From NCBI RefSeq assembly GCF_900108175.1, contig NZ_FNVO01000034.1, forward strand, positions 1 to 57,660: a stretch of 57,660 nt of DNA, given 5' to 3'. Position numbers and translations under genes: made by a program. Positions 33,731-41,124 of this stretch are shown one piece after another; position 1 is the stretch's first letter; every line of letters starts with the position of its first letter. The stretch comes from Thermomonospora echinospora. GTDB lineage: Bacteria > Actinomycetota > Actinomycetes > Streptosporangiales > Streptosporangiaceae. Below the pieces are notes generated by a model. That model searched no databases. It was not told the origin of the DNA and worked only from the letters and a program-made list of their open reading frames with translations.

Positions 33731-34636
33731 TCACATCCGCCGGAGCATCTCCTCCAGCAGCCCGCGGGTCTGCCCGGCGTGGCAGGCGTCCACCGACAGC
33801 CGGTCCATGACCTGGCGGTAGCGGTCCACGTCGGCAGGCTTGTCCAGGTACAGGGAGCTGGTGAGCTGCTCCAGGTAGATCACGTCCGACAACGTGGGCT
33901 CGCCGAAGCGAAGGATGGAGAACGGGCCGCCCGCGGCCGCGTGCCCGCCCGCCGCGAACTGGACGATCTGCAGCGTCACGTGGTCCAGCCTGGTCATCTC
34001 GACCAGATGCCGGAGTTGGGCGCGCATCACCTCCGGGCCGCCGAGGGGACGGCGCAGCGCCGCCTCGTCCACGACCGCCCACAGCCGGAGCGGATCGGTC
34101 CCGTGCAGCCGGCCCTGCCGGGTCATCCGCAGTCGTATCCGGCGCTCGATCTCCTCCGCGGTGGCGTCCGGATGGCCGAGCCGCACCACCGCCCGGGCGT
34201 AGTCCTCAGTCTGCAGCAGGCCGGGCACGAACTGCACCTCATAGGTACGGATCAGCGAGGCCGCCTGCTCCAGGCCGATGTAGACCTGGAACCAGTCGGG
34301 CAGCACGTCGCCGTACTGGTGCCACCAGCCCGGCGTGTTGGCCTGGTGGACCAGCCCCAACAGGGCCGTGCGCTCGTCGGCGTCCCGCACGCCGTACAGG
34401 GTCAGCAGGTCGGCCACGTCCCGCTCCTTGAAGCCGACCCGGCCATTCTCCATCCGGCTGATCTTGGAGTGCGAGCCGCGGATGGCGTACCCGGCCTCCT
34501 CGGTGGACAGCCCGCGCGCCTCGCGCAGCCGGCGCAGCTGGGCGCCGAGCGCGATGCGCAGCGCGGTGGGGCCGTTCCTGGGGTAGGCGATCACCTCGCC
34601 CAGGGGCGGCTCGCCTTCGGCGTGAGCTCGGCTCAT
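33731..34636 (-). CDS. XRE-family regulator with DUF5753 (Scr1-like)
   Basis: The 301-residue protein has an N-terminal XRE HTH (ALGAQLRRLREARGLSTEEA, then SHSKISRMENGRVGFKERDV, residues about 30-85). DUF5753 follows, marked by PDWFQVYIGLEQAASLIRTY and the family hallmark VQFVPGLLQTEDYARAVVR, then RQGRL and LWAVVDEAALRRPLGG. Such proteins are numerous in Streptomyces and relatives and usually pair with a small DUF397 protein. Here the neighbour is a divergent 114-residue gene without DUF397 features. ATG 34636 has GGGAG 7 bases upstream. Palindromes in the 240-base divergent region may be its operators. Confidence 0.88.
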   Translation of the reverse strand: MSRAHAEGEPPLGEVIAYPRNGPTALRIALGAQLRRLREARGLSTEEAGYAIRGSHSKISRMENGRVGFKERDVADLLTLYGVRDADERTALLGLVHQANTPGWWHQYGDVLPDWFQVYIGLEQAASLIRTYEVQFVPGLLQTEDYARAVVRLGHPDATAEEIERRIRLRMTRQGRLHGTDPLRLWAVVDEAALRRPLGGPEVMRAQLRHLVEMTRLDHVTLQIVQFAAGGHAAAGGPFSILRFGEPTLSDVIYLEQLTSSLYLDKPADVDRYRQVMDRLSVDACHAGQTRGLLEEMLRRM

Positions 34637-34789
34637 GGGGAAACTCCCGGGGGTGGCGCCGGCCGGGCGGGGCGGCGATGCGGACCATCGTCACCGGTGT
34701 ACGGGCCTGGTGTCCAGGCTGCCACGACACGTCCCGCACGGTGCACAACGAGCGGGCCGCGGGATGGTTACGCGCGATCTTTTGTTGAA

Positions 34790-34818
34790 ATGCACGTGCA
34801 TCAGACCTTGCACCTGCA
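34790..34818. promoter_or_regulatory. TGCACsTGCA repeats in the XRE divergent region
   Basis: A 12-bp perfect palindrome ATGCACGTGCAT (34790-34801) is followed by the near-copy TGCACCTGCA (34809-34818), 18 bp start to start. A third GTGCAC lies near 34740. The array sits 60-90 bases before the 114-residue gene and is a candidate binding site for the XRE regulator. Confidence 0.5.
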
Positions 34819-34876
34819 CAATGTACGGAGCAGGATAGCCCGCAGGCCCCCCGGCGTGACCCCCCCGGAGATCGCG

Positions 34877-35221
34877 ATGAACGCACACCTGACCGACAGC
34901 GATCGTGAAGCCCTGTGGCTCGCACATGAACTCCGCGAGGAGATGCGACAGGCGCTCGAACGGAGAGGGGTGACCAGCGCCCCCGGAGTGTCGCCCTTCG
35001 TCGACTCCACCGGTTGCCCCAGCGTGATCGTGCGCATGGACGCCGACGCTGTCCGCGCCCTCGCCCTCATCCTCGGCGAGCATCGCGCGGCGCCCGCGAT
35101 GCCTGCGCCGCCCGCGGCCCCCGTCGGCCCGCCGGCCCCGATCCCGCCCGCCGCGCAGCGCCGCCACGACGGCTCGCACGTGTTCCCGACGCGTGAGCCG
35201 GTCGGCTACCCCCAGCCCTGA
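34877..35221 (+). CDS. Small protein divergent to the XRE regulator, unknown
   Basis: The 114-residue product begins MNAHLTDSDREALWLAHELR, then a helix EEMRQALERRG, a Ser/Thr/Cys turn FVDSTGCPSVIVRMDADAV, helix RALALILGEH, and a Pro/Ala-rich tail ending in HVFPTREPVGYP. ATG 34877 follows CGGAGATCGCG. It lacks the W-x-KSS and CVE motifs of DUF397, the usual partner of XRE/DUF5753 proteins. Its position suggests it is the target of the XRE regulator, perhaps a replacement partner. No known family. Confidence 0.6.
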   Translation: MNAHLTDSDREALWLAHELREEMRQALERRGVTSAPGVSPFVDSTGCPSVIVRMDADAVRALALILGEHRAAPAMPAPPAAPVGPPAPIPPAAQRRHDGSHVFPTREPVGYPQP

Positions 35222-35936
35222 TCTCGCCCGACGCCCTGCGGCCGGGGCGGTACGGTCCCGGCCCGGCGTCGTCGCCGTGCCGGGCCGCCATGACGGCCCC
35301 CAGGCGTCCCGCCGTCCTATCGTCCCGTGAGATCCGCGATCGGTCCGATCGCCGGCCTCCCTGCATGAGACTCGCCGGGCGATGATCTCCACGCGCTCCA
35401 TCACCGGATGCCGCGACGACGGCGACGCCGCGGCCCTGCGGTCTCCAATGAGTCTCACTCTTCCGGCCTGACCCCCCGCGCGAAGAACATCGGCCCCGCC
35501 GCTTCGACCGAGCGGCGGGGCCGATGCGCATGCTCCGGTTCGGGCGGTGCACCGGTGGCGCAGCACGCGTTCCCAGGGCGCCGCGAGCATGTGTCCGCAT
35601 AGCCGGTTCAAGGCGGTCCTAAAAGATCTACCTGCGGAGATGAATAGAACCGGGCATTTGACCTGTTCTTGGTATCCGTACTTATACTCGCGGCAAGCGG
35701 CGGTCAACGAACCGCCAAGTCAGACCCCGAGACAGTAGATCCAATAGCCGTGGCGCCCCGCACGCCATGCGGGCCCTGTCATCGCCGGCCCTGTCGCCGA
35801 GTTGCGACGCCCTTGGGCTGTTCGCCCCGCGCCGGTGATTCCCACCTTCCCTCTAGGCCGTGAGGCCGGCGGTCGCGTGCCCTTTCCCGGGCCCGTGGCG
35901 GATCCGCCGTGCCCGCCGGCCCACGAAAGGAAATCC
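35222..35936 (+). promoter_or_regulatory. 715-base non-coding stretch: terminator, promoter and long structured leader
   Basis: No gene is convincing. A terminator hairpin is at 35488-35526. TTGACC (35658-35663) and TATACT (35683-35688), spaced 19 bases, form a fair promoter. About 245 bases of leader follow to ATG 35937, with several hairpins: GGCGGT/ACCGCC near 35700, CCCGCA/TGCGGG near 35770, and the 12-bp palindrome GGCGGATCCGCC near 35900. The leader is long for a single small gene and could carry an RNA switch, but I could not match a known class. Confidence 0.45.
35488..35526. terminator. Strong hairpin, 15-bp stem
   Basis: CATCGGCCCCGCCGC (35488-35502) pairs perfectly with GCGGCGGGGCCGATG (35512-35526) around a 9-base loop. 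It is 270 bases beyond the 114-residue gene and is followed by no T-run. It likely isolates the downstream promoter. Confidence 0.65.
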
Positions 35937-36578
35937 ATGCGCAAGCCCGCCAAGCCCGCCAAGCCCGCCAAGCACGCCAAGCCTGCTAAGCGCGTCGAGC
36001 TCAAGCCCACCGGGCGCGTCGCGCTGACCGGCCTGGCCGGAGCGGTCCTGGTCACCGGCATCACCGTCGGGACGATCACCAAGCTGACCGCCGAGCCCGC
36101 CGCCGCCGAGCAGATCCCCGCGGCCGCCGCCCGGCAGGAGGCCGGGGCGCCCACGACCGTCGAGAGCAAGGCCGCGGCCCCCAGGGCGCTGCTGACCGGC
36201 TACACCACCGCCTCCTATTTCTGGGACGACGGCTCGGGTATCCGGGGCGACACCGGGGCGCCCGCCAGCGGCAAGCCCATGCAGAAGGGCATGTTCGCCA
36301 GCCCGAGCTGGCCGCTGCTGACCAAGGTCAAGGTCACCTACAACGGGCGCAGCGTGGTCGGGTTCGTCGGGGACCGCGGGCCGGGCGAGCCGTCGCACCG
36401 GGGCATCATGCTCGACCTGGACACCTACTCGTTCCGCTACCTGCACGATGGCGGCCGGCCCGCGAGCAAGTACCACGCGGGCACCGACGTGGGCCATCTC
36501 AAGGGCGTCAAGTACGAGGTCCTCGAGTGGGGCTCCGGCCGCGGCGAGAAGGGGGCGCCCAAGCCGTTCGGCACCTGA
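35937..36578 (+). CDS. Exported or membrane-anchored RlpA/3D-like (double-psi barrel) protein
   Basis: The 213-residue protein has a Lys/Pro/Ala repeat N-terminus (RKPAKPAKPAKHAKPAKR), then a hydrophobic segment VALTGLAGAVLVTGITVGTI (residues about 31-50) that can anchor or export it, a Pro/Ala linker, and a C-terminal domain (about 88-205). The domain reads TASYFWDDGSGIRGDTGAP, MQKGMFASPSWPLLTKVKVT, VGFVGDRGPGEPSHRGIMLD, the layout of small double-psi beta-barrel wall proteins (RlpA/3D), with a D-x-G-P type loop and a final Leu-Asp. Such domains bind or cut peptidoglycan. ATG 35937 has GAAAGGAAA upstream. Family assignment is by pattern only. Confidence 0.6.
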   Translation: MRKPAKPAKPAKHAKPAKRVELKPTGRVALTGLAGAVLVTGITVGTITKLTAEPAAAEQIPAAAARQEAGAPTTVESKAAAPRALLTGYTTASYFWDDGSGIRGDTGAPASGKPMQKGMFASPSWPLLTKVKVTYNGRSVVGFVGDRGPGEPSHRGIMLDLDTYSFRYLHDGGRPASKYHAGTDVGHLKGVKYEVLEWGSGRGEKGAPKPFGT

Positions 36579-36598
36579 TCTTGGAACGTTCCAGCAAC

Positions 36599-36652
36599 TT
36601 CGCCCGGGGGTGGGGGCGGGCGCCGCGGCGCCCGCCCCCACCCCCGGGCGAA
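36599..36652. terminator. 54-bp perfect palindrome, probable terminator
   Basis: The 54 bases are fully self-complementary around the centre at 36625/36626, with no spacer: TTCGCCCGGGGGTGGGGGCG on the left is mirrored on the right. It starts 20 bases after the exported-protein stop. It may end that transcript. A palindrome this long and loopless is rare outside phage or replication-origin contexts and is discussed as a finding. Confidence 0.85.
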
Positions 36653-36703
36653 CGCGATCTTGCGCATGGTGTCCTGAGTGCGGCCTTGTGGCGTGCGCCT
36701 TAA

Positions 36704-36722
36704 GAAGGTTAGGCTCGCCTTG
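36704..36722. promoter_or_regulatory. Second, weaker iron box
   Basis: GAAGGTTAGGCTCGCCTTG matches 13 of 19 positions of the DtxR/IdeR consensus TTAGGTTAGGCTAACCTAA. It lies just before the strong box at 36724-36742 with a one-base gap, as in regulated iron promoters with tandem boxes. Confidence 0.5.
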
Positions 36723-36723
36723 G

Positions 36724-36742
36724 TTAGGCGAGGCTAACCTAA
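36724..36742. promoter_or_regulatory. DtxR/IdeR iron box
   Basis: TTAGGCGAGGCTAACCTAA matches 17 of 19 positions of the known consensus TTAGGTTAGGCTAACCTAA. It lies 56 bases upstream of the N-monooxygenase start codon, so that gene should be repressed when iron is plentiful. Confidence 0.9.
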
Positions 36743-36798
36743 CTGTTGAGCGCCCGTTTCGGAAGTCACCGAAGGCCGACCCCGCCGAAAGGACACCC

Positions 36799-38130
36799 AT
36801 GCCCCTCCCCCCGACCTGCGGCCCGGCAGACCACGTGCACGACCTGGTGGGCATCGGATTCGGTCCCTCCAACCTGGCCCTGGCCATCGCGCTGCGCGAG
36901 CACGACGCGGCGGACGGGATCGACGCGGTGTTCTTCGAGAGGCAGCCGGCCTTCGGATGGCATCGGGGGATGCTCATCGAGGGCACCACCATGCAGGTGT
37001 CCTTCCTGAAGGACCTGGTGACGATGCGCAACCCGGCCAGCGAGTTCAGCTTCCTGCACTACCTCAAGGCGCGCGGCAGGCTGGCCGACTTCATCAACCA
37101 CAAGACGATGTTCCCCTCGCGGGCGGAGTTCCACGACTACCTGGAGTGGGCCGCCGCGCGCTTCACCGACCAGGTCGAGTACGGCGCGGAGGTGGTCGCG
37201 GTCCGGCCGGTGCCCGGCGACGGGCCCGTGGAGGCCGTCGAGGTCGTGGTCCGGCGTGGCGGCGGCTCCGGCGAGCTGGTCACCCACCGCGCCCGCAACC
37301 TGGTGATCGCCGCCGGGCTGGAGCCGGTGCTGCCGCCGGGCGTGACGGCCGGCGAGCGCGTCTGGCACAGCCACGAACTGCTGCACCGGGCCGGCGGGCT
37401 GCGCGAGCCGAAGCGGCTGCTGGTGGTGGGGGCCGGGCAGAGCGCCGCCGAGGTCACCGAGTACCTGCACCGCACGTTCCCGTCGGCGGAGGTCTGCGCG
37501 ATCTTCACCAAGTACGGCTACACGCCCGCCGACGACAGCTCGTTCGCCAACCGCATCTTCGACCCCGAGGCCGTGGACCACTTCTACGCCGCGCCCGAGG
37601 ACGTCAAGCGGATGCTGCTCGACTACCACCACTCCACCAACTACTCGGTGGTGGACCTGGACCTCATCGACGAGCTGTACCGGCGCGCCTACCAGGAGAA
37701 GGTGACCGGGGCGCGGCGGCTGCGCATCCTCAACGTCTCCCGGATCGCCGAACTCGACGCCGGCCCCGCCGCCGTCCGCGCCACCGTGGAGTTCCTGCCG
37801 ACCGGGGAGCGCACCACGCTGGAGGCCGACGCCCTGGTCTACGCCACCGGCTACCGCGTCGGTGACCCGGCCGCGCTGCTGGGCGAGGTGGGGGAGCACT
37901 GCCTGCGGCTGCCCGGCGGCGCGCTGAGCGTGGGGCGCGACTACCGGGTCGCCACCACCGACGACCTGCGCTGCGGCATCTACCTGCAGGGCGCTACCGA
38001 GCACACCCACGGCATCACCTCGACGCTGCTGTCCAACACCGCGATCCGGGTCGGTGAGATCGTCGAGTCCATCGCCGCCGCCAAGGCCGCGGCGCCGCCG
38101 TCCCCGTACGCGCTCAGCCCTCTTCGCTGA
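36799..38130 (+). CDS. L-ornithine/L-lysine N-monooxygenase (siderophore biosynthesis)
   Basis: The 443-residue FAD- and NADPH-dependent N-hydroxylase is of the SidA/PvdA/IucD/MbtG class, making the hydroxamate precursor of a siderophore. It has FAD motif GIGFGPSNLALAIAL (residues about 17-31), PvdA-like MLIEGTTMQVSFLKDLVTMR, NADPH motif LLVVGAGQSAAEVTEYL, the substrate segment DDSSFANRIFDPEAVDHFY, and the C-terminal ATGYR block. ATG 36799 has GAAAGGA upstream. Strong IdeR boxes at 36704 and 36724 show iron control. No NRPS, NIS synthetase or acyltransferase is in the window, so partners lie elsewhere. Ornithine versus lysine preference cannot be told. Confidence 0.9.
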   Translation: MPLPPTCGPADHVHDLVGIGFGPSNLALAIALREHDAADGIDAVFFERQPAFGWHRGMLIEGTTMQVSFLKDLVTMRNPASEFSFLHYLKARGRLADFINHKTMFPSRAEFHDYLEWAAARFTDQVEYGAEVVAVRPVPGDGPVEAVEVVVRRGGGSGELVTHRARNLVIAAGLEPVLPPGVTAGERVWHSHELLHRAGGLREPKRLLVVGAGQSAAEVTEYLHRTFPSAEVCAIFTKYGYTPADDSSFANRIFDPEAVDHFYAAPEDVKRMLLDYHHSTNYSVVDLDLIDELYRRAYQEKVTGARRLRILNVSRIAELDAGPAAVRATVEFLPTGERTTLEADALVYATGYRVGDPAALLGEVGEHCLRLPGGALSVGRDYRVATTDDLRCGIYLQGATEHTHGITSTLLSNTAIRVGEIVESIAAAKAAAPPSPYALSPLR

Positions 38131-38539
38131 CCCGCTGCGGGGCCGGGGAGGGCCCGTCGGGTCCCGGGTTCCGCGACAGCGGGCCCTCCGTCGGCACCCT
38201 GCTGCCGTCCTGCGCGACCGGCGCGGTCACCTGCGTGCGCAGGTACAGGCCGAGCACCGCCGTTACCATCGCGCCCGCCGTGGCGATCTGCTGCTGGCTG
38301 ATGTCCCAGCCGAAGGAGACCATCAGCTGCAGCACCGCGGTGAGCAGCCCGGCCGCCGCCGGGATCACCTTGTCCTTGGCGACGACCCACGAGATGGCCA
38401 GGCCCATCGCCATGGTGGCGACGGCGTTGATGCCCGCCTGCTGGGCCTCGCTCAGATCCACCCCCCAGGCGACGAGGAACTGGACGGCGACGGCGACCAG
38501 GGCCAGCCATGCGGCCGGGTCCCTGCCGAAGATCTTCAA
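38114..38539 (-). CDS. Phage-type holin-like membrane protein
   Basis: The 141-residue protein has three or four hydrophobic segments (ALVAVAVQFLVAWGV, INAVATMAMGLAISWVV, LTAVLQLMVSFG, MVTAVLGLYLRT) and a hydrophilic Pro/Ser/Glu tail. It reads very much like actinophage holins, with start IFGRDPAAWLAL, a repeated pattern LSxxQQAxINA/ISQQQIATAG, and RTQVTAPVAQ near the end. A TTG start at 38539 has GGAGGT 6-7 bases upstream. It overlaps the end of the N-monooxygenase gene by 17 bases, tail to tail. No endolysin or other phage genes are near, so it may be a lone relic or a recruited pore protein. Confidence 0.65.
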   Translation of the reverse strand: MKIFGRDPAAWLALVAVAVQFLVAWGVDLSEAQQAGINAVATMAMGLAISWVVAKDKVIPAAAGLLTAVLQLMVSFGWDISQQQIATAGAMVTAVLGLYLRTQVTAPVAQDGSRVPTEGPLSRNPGPDGPSPAPQRVSEEG

Positions 38540-38664
38540 GGCGTACCTCCGGATGGCGCGGCGCCCGGCGCGAACGCGAGGCTTCGGGGGGTGCGGCCCG
38601 CGGGCCGCCTCGCTGTGGACATCGGCCGGCCGGCCGCGCCGTTACGCGCCGCAGGTCCTCGGCT

Positions 38665-39726
38665 TCAGGACGCGATGATGCGCTGGGCGCGGCCGAACAG
38701 CCCCAGCGTGATGGCGTGCAGCAGGTCGCCGGTCTCCCGGGGGGCCTTGCCCGCGCAGGCCCGCGCGTGCGTCCCCTCCAGCACGATGCCGAGCTTGAAG
38801 CAGGCCAGTACCGTGTACCAGCCGATGGAGTCCAGGTCGCGGCCCGCGGTCGCCTCCGGGCGCCCGGCGTAGGCGGCCACCAGCTCGGCGGGGGAGGGCA
38901 GCCCGCCCGCCAGCCCCAGCGGGCCGGCGATCTGCGCGGTCCCGTCGGCCTGGTCCGGCCAGGTGGCCAGCAGCCAGCCCAGGTCCAGCAGCGGATCGCC
39001 GATCGTGCACATCTCCCAGTCCACGATCGCCGCCACCCGCGGCCCGTCGTGGGCGAACATCAGGTTGGCCAGGTGGTAGTCGCCGTGCATGATCCCCGGA
39101 CGCCAGGACAGCGGCCGGTGCCGTTCCAGCCAGTCGGCCACCTTCTCCAGGCCGGGGATGTCCGGGCCGGGGTAGCCGTCCAGCGCCGAGTAGGAGTCCA
39201 GCTCCGACATCCACCGGCTGACCTGGCGCTCCAGGAACCCCTCCGGCCTGCCGAAGTCGGCCAGCCCGACGGCCTCGTGGTCGACCGCGCCCAGCGCGGC
39301 CAGCGCACGTGCCGCGGCCAGGCCCATCTCGTGCCGGATGGCCGGGTCACCGGCGTGCGGCTCGGGCAGCTCGGTGGTGGCGTTGAACCCCTCGACCGGT
39401 GTCATCAGGTAGAACACCGCGCCGTGCATGACCTGCTCGTCCGGGCAGGCGGCGATGAGGCGCGGGGCGGGCACGTCGGTGCCGTCCAGCGCCGCCAGCA
39501 CCCGCGCCTCCCGGCGCAGCACGTCGTTGGTGCGGGCCCGCAGGTGTCGGGGCCCGCGCCGCAGCACGTACGCCCGGCCGCCGCGCCGGAACCCGACCAG
39601 CACGTTCTGGGTGCCGCCGGCCAGCAGCCCGATGTCCTCCAGCGGCCCGCCGGGCAGGCCCTGCTCGTCCATCCACGCGGCCAGGGCCCCGAAGTCCACC
39701 ACGTCCGGATTGATCTGCGCGCTCAC
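38665..39726 (-). CDS. Phosphotransferase of the ACAD10/11-type APH family
   Basis: The 353-residue protein has the APH-kinase fold with complete active site: Lys in RAYVLRRGPR, the Brenner loop IMHGDYHLANLMF (around residue 212), and the metal-binding IVDWEMCTIGDPLLDLGW. The sequence style (GLLAGGTQNVLVGFRRGG, EGFLERQVSRWMSEL) matches the kinase domain of ACAD10/ACAD11-type proteins, in which this domain is fused to an acyl-CoA dehydrogenase. Here the two domains are separate, divergent neighbours. The family is reported to phosphorylate 4-hydroxyacyl-CoA in a pathway that removes the 4-hydroxyl group. GTG 39726 is the start; the ribosome site is weak. Confidence 0.85.
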   Translation of the reverse strand: MSAQINPDVVDFGALAAWMDEQGLPGGPLEDIGLLAGGTQNVLVGFRRGGRAYVLRRGPRHLRARTNDVLRREARVLAALDGTDVPAPRLIAACPDEQVMHGAVFYLMTPVEGFNATTELPEPHAGDPAIRHEMGLAAARALAALGAVDHEAVGLADFGRPEGFLERQVSRWMSELDSYSALDGYPGPDIPGLEKVADWLERHRPLSWRPGIMHGDYHLANLMFAHDGPRVAAIVDWEMCTIGDPLLDLGWLLATWPDQADGTAQIAGPLGLAGGLPSPAELVAAYAGRPEATAGRDLDSIGWYTVLACFKLGIVLEGTHARACAGKAPRETGDLLHAITLGLFGRAQRIIAS

Positions 39727-39810
39727 ATGCCGGAGAGTAACAGTGATGCGCTTGCATTAATGGTTGAGGCGGATAGATCATCGGTGGAACCCCCACCGAG
39801 GAGGCCGGCC

Positions 39811-41124
39811 ATGGCTTGGGACTTCGAGACCGACCCCGACTACCAGAAGCTGCTCGACTGGGCCGACGCGTTCGTCCGCGACGAGGTCGAGCCGCTCGAC
39901 CTGGTGCTCGGCGACCCCTACGACAAGGCGGACCCGCGCCACCGGGCGCTGGTGCGGCCCCTGCAGCAGCAGGTCAGGGACCGCGGGCTGTGGGCCTGCC
40001 ACCTCGGCCCCGAACTCGGCGGCCAGGGGTACGGCCAGGTCAAGCTGGCACTGCTGAACGAGATCCTGGGCCGCTCCCGCTGGGCGCCGTCGGTGTTCGG
40101 CTGCCAGGCGCCCGACTCGGGCAACGCCGAGATCATCGCGCTGTTCGGCACCCCCGCGCAGCAGGAGCGCTACCTGCGGCCGCTGCTGGACGGGGAGATC
40201 TCCTCCTCGTACTCGATGACCGAGCCGCACGCCGGCGCCGACCCCACGCTGTTCACCACCCGCGCGGTCAGGGACGGCGACGAGTGGGTCATCAACGGGG
40301 AGAAGTGGTTCTCCTCCAACGCCAAGCACGCCGCCTTCATCATCGTGATGGCGGTGACCGACCCCGAGGTCAGCGCCTACGAGGGCATGTCGATGTTCAT
40401 CGTGCCCGCCGGCACCCCCGGCCTGGAGATCGTCCGCAACGTCGGAGTCGGGCCCGGCCACGAGGGGCGGGAGGGCTCGCACGGCTACCTGCGCTACAAC
40501 GACGTCCGGGTGCCCGCCGACCACCTGCTCGGCACGGAGGGCGGCGCGTTCGCCATCGCCCAGACCCGGCTGGGCGGCGGCCGCATCCACCACGCGATGC
40601 GCACGATCGCGCAGGTCCGCCGGGCCTTCGACATGATGTGCGAGCGGGCGGTCTCCCGGCAGACCCGCTGGGGGCCGCTGGCGAAGCTGCAGCTGACCCG
40701 GGAGAAGATCGCCGACAGCTGGATCGAGATCGAGCAGTTCCGGCTGCTGGTGCTGCGCACCGCCTGGCTGATCGACAAGCACCGGGACTACCGCAGGGTC
40801 CGCAAGGACATCGCCGCGGTGAAGGCGGCCATGCCCAAGGTGCTGCACGACGTCGTCCAGCGCGCCATGCACCTGCACGGGGCGCTCGGGGTGTCCAACG
40901 AGATGCCCTTCGCCGCCATGCTGCTGGGCGCCGAGGCGCTGGCCATCGCCGATGGCCCCACCGAGGTGCACAAGATCACCCTCGCCCGGCAACTGCTCAA
41001 GGAGTACGAGCCGGTGCCGGGCCTGTGGCCCACCGCCCACCTGCCCACCCGCCGCGCCGCCGCCCGCGAGCGCTACGCCGAGACCCTGGAAGAGGCCCTG
41101 GAACACGCGATCGGGAACCAGTGA
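39811..41124 (+). CDS. Acyl-CoA dehydrogenase (ACAD11-like)
   Basis: The 437-residue flavoprotein has the N-terminal helical part (LWACHLGPELGGQGYGQVKL), central strands YSMTEPHAGADPTLFTTRAV and WVINGEKWFSSNAKHAAFII, then IAQTRLGGGRIHHAMRTIAQ, MHLHGALGVSNEMPFAAM and the FAD-associated ADGPTEVHKITLARQLL. This is the long-chain ACAD subgroup seen in ACAD10/11. ATG 39811 has GAGGAGG 7 bases upstream. An APH kinase gene diverges 84 bases upstream, and a TetR gene overlaps the stop by four bases. Together they suggest hydroxy-fatty-acid or short 4-hydroxyacid use. No lesion is seen. Confidence 0.88.
   Translation: MAWDFETDPDYQKLLDWADAFVRDEVEPLDLVLGDPYDKADPRHRALVRPLQQQVRDRGLWACHLGPELGGQGYGQVKLALLNEILGRSRWAPSVFGCQAPDSGNAEIIALFGTPAQQERYLRPLLDGEISSSYSMTEPHAGADPTLFTTRAVRDGDEWVINGEKWFSSNAKHAAFIIVMAVTDPEVSAYEGMSMFIVPAGTPGLEIVRNVGVGPGHEGREGSHGYLRYNDVRVPADHLLGTEGGAFAIAQTRLGGGRIHHAMRTIAQVRRAFDMMCERAVSRQTRWGPLAKLQLTREKIADSWIEIEQFRLLVLRTAWLIDKHRDYRRVRKDIAAVKAAMPKVLHDVVQRAMHLHGALGVSNEMPFAAMLLGAEALAIADGPTEVHKITLARQLLKEYEPVPGLWPTAHLPTRRAAARERYAETLEEALEHAIGNQ

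Noticed and set aside
35690-35936. Possible c-di-AMP (ydaO) riboswitch before the exported wall protein gene
   Set aside because: Expected by gene type, but I could not find the conserved core. Reported only as an unidentified structured leader.
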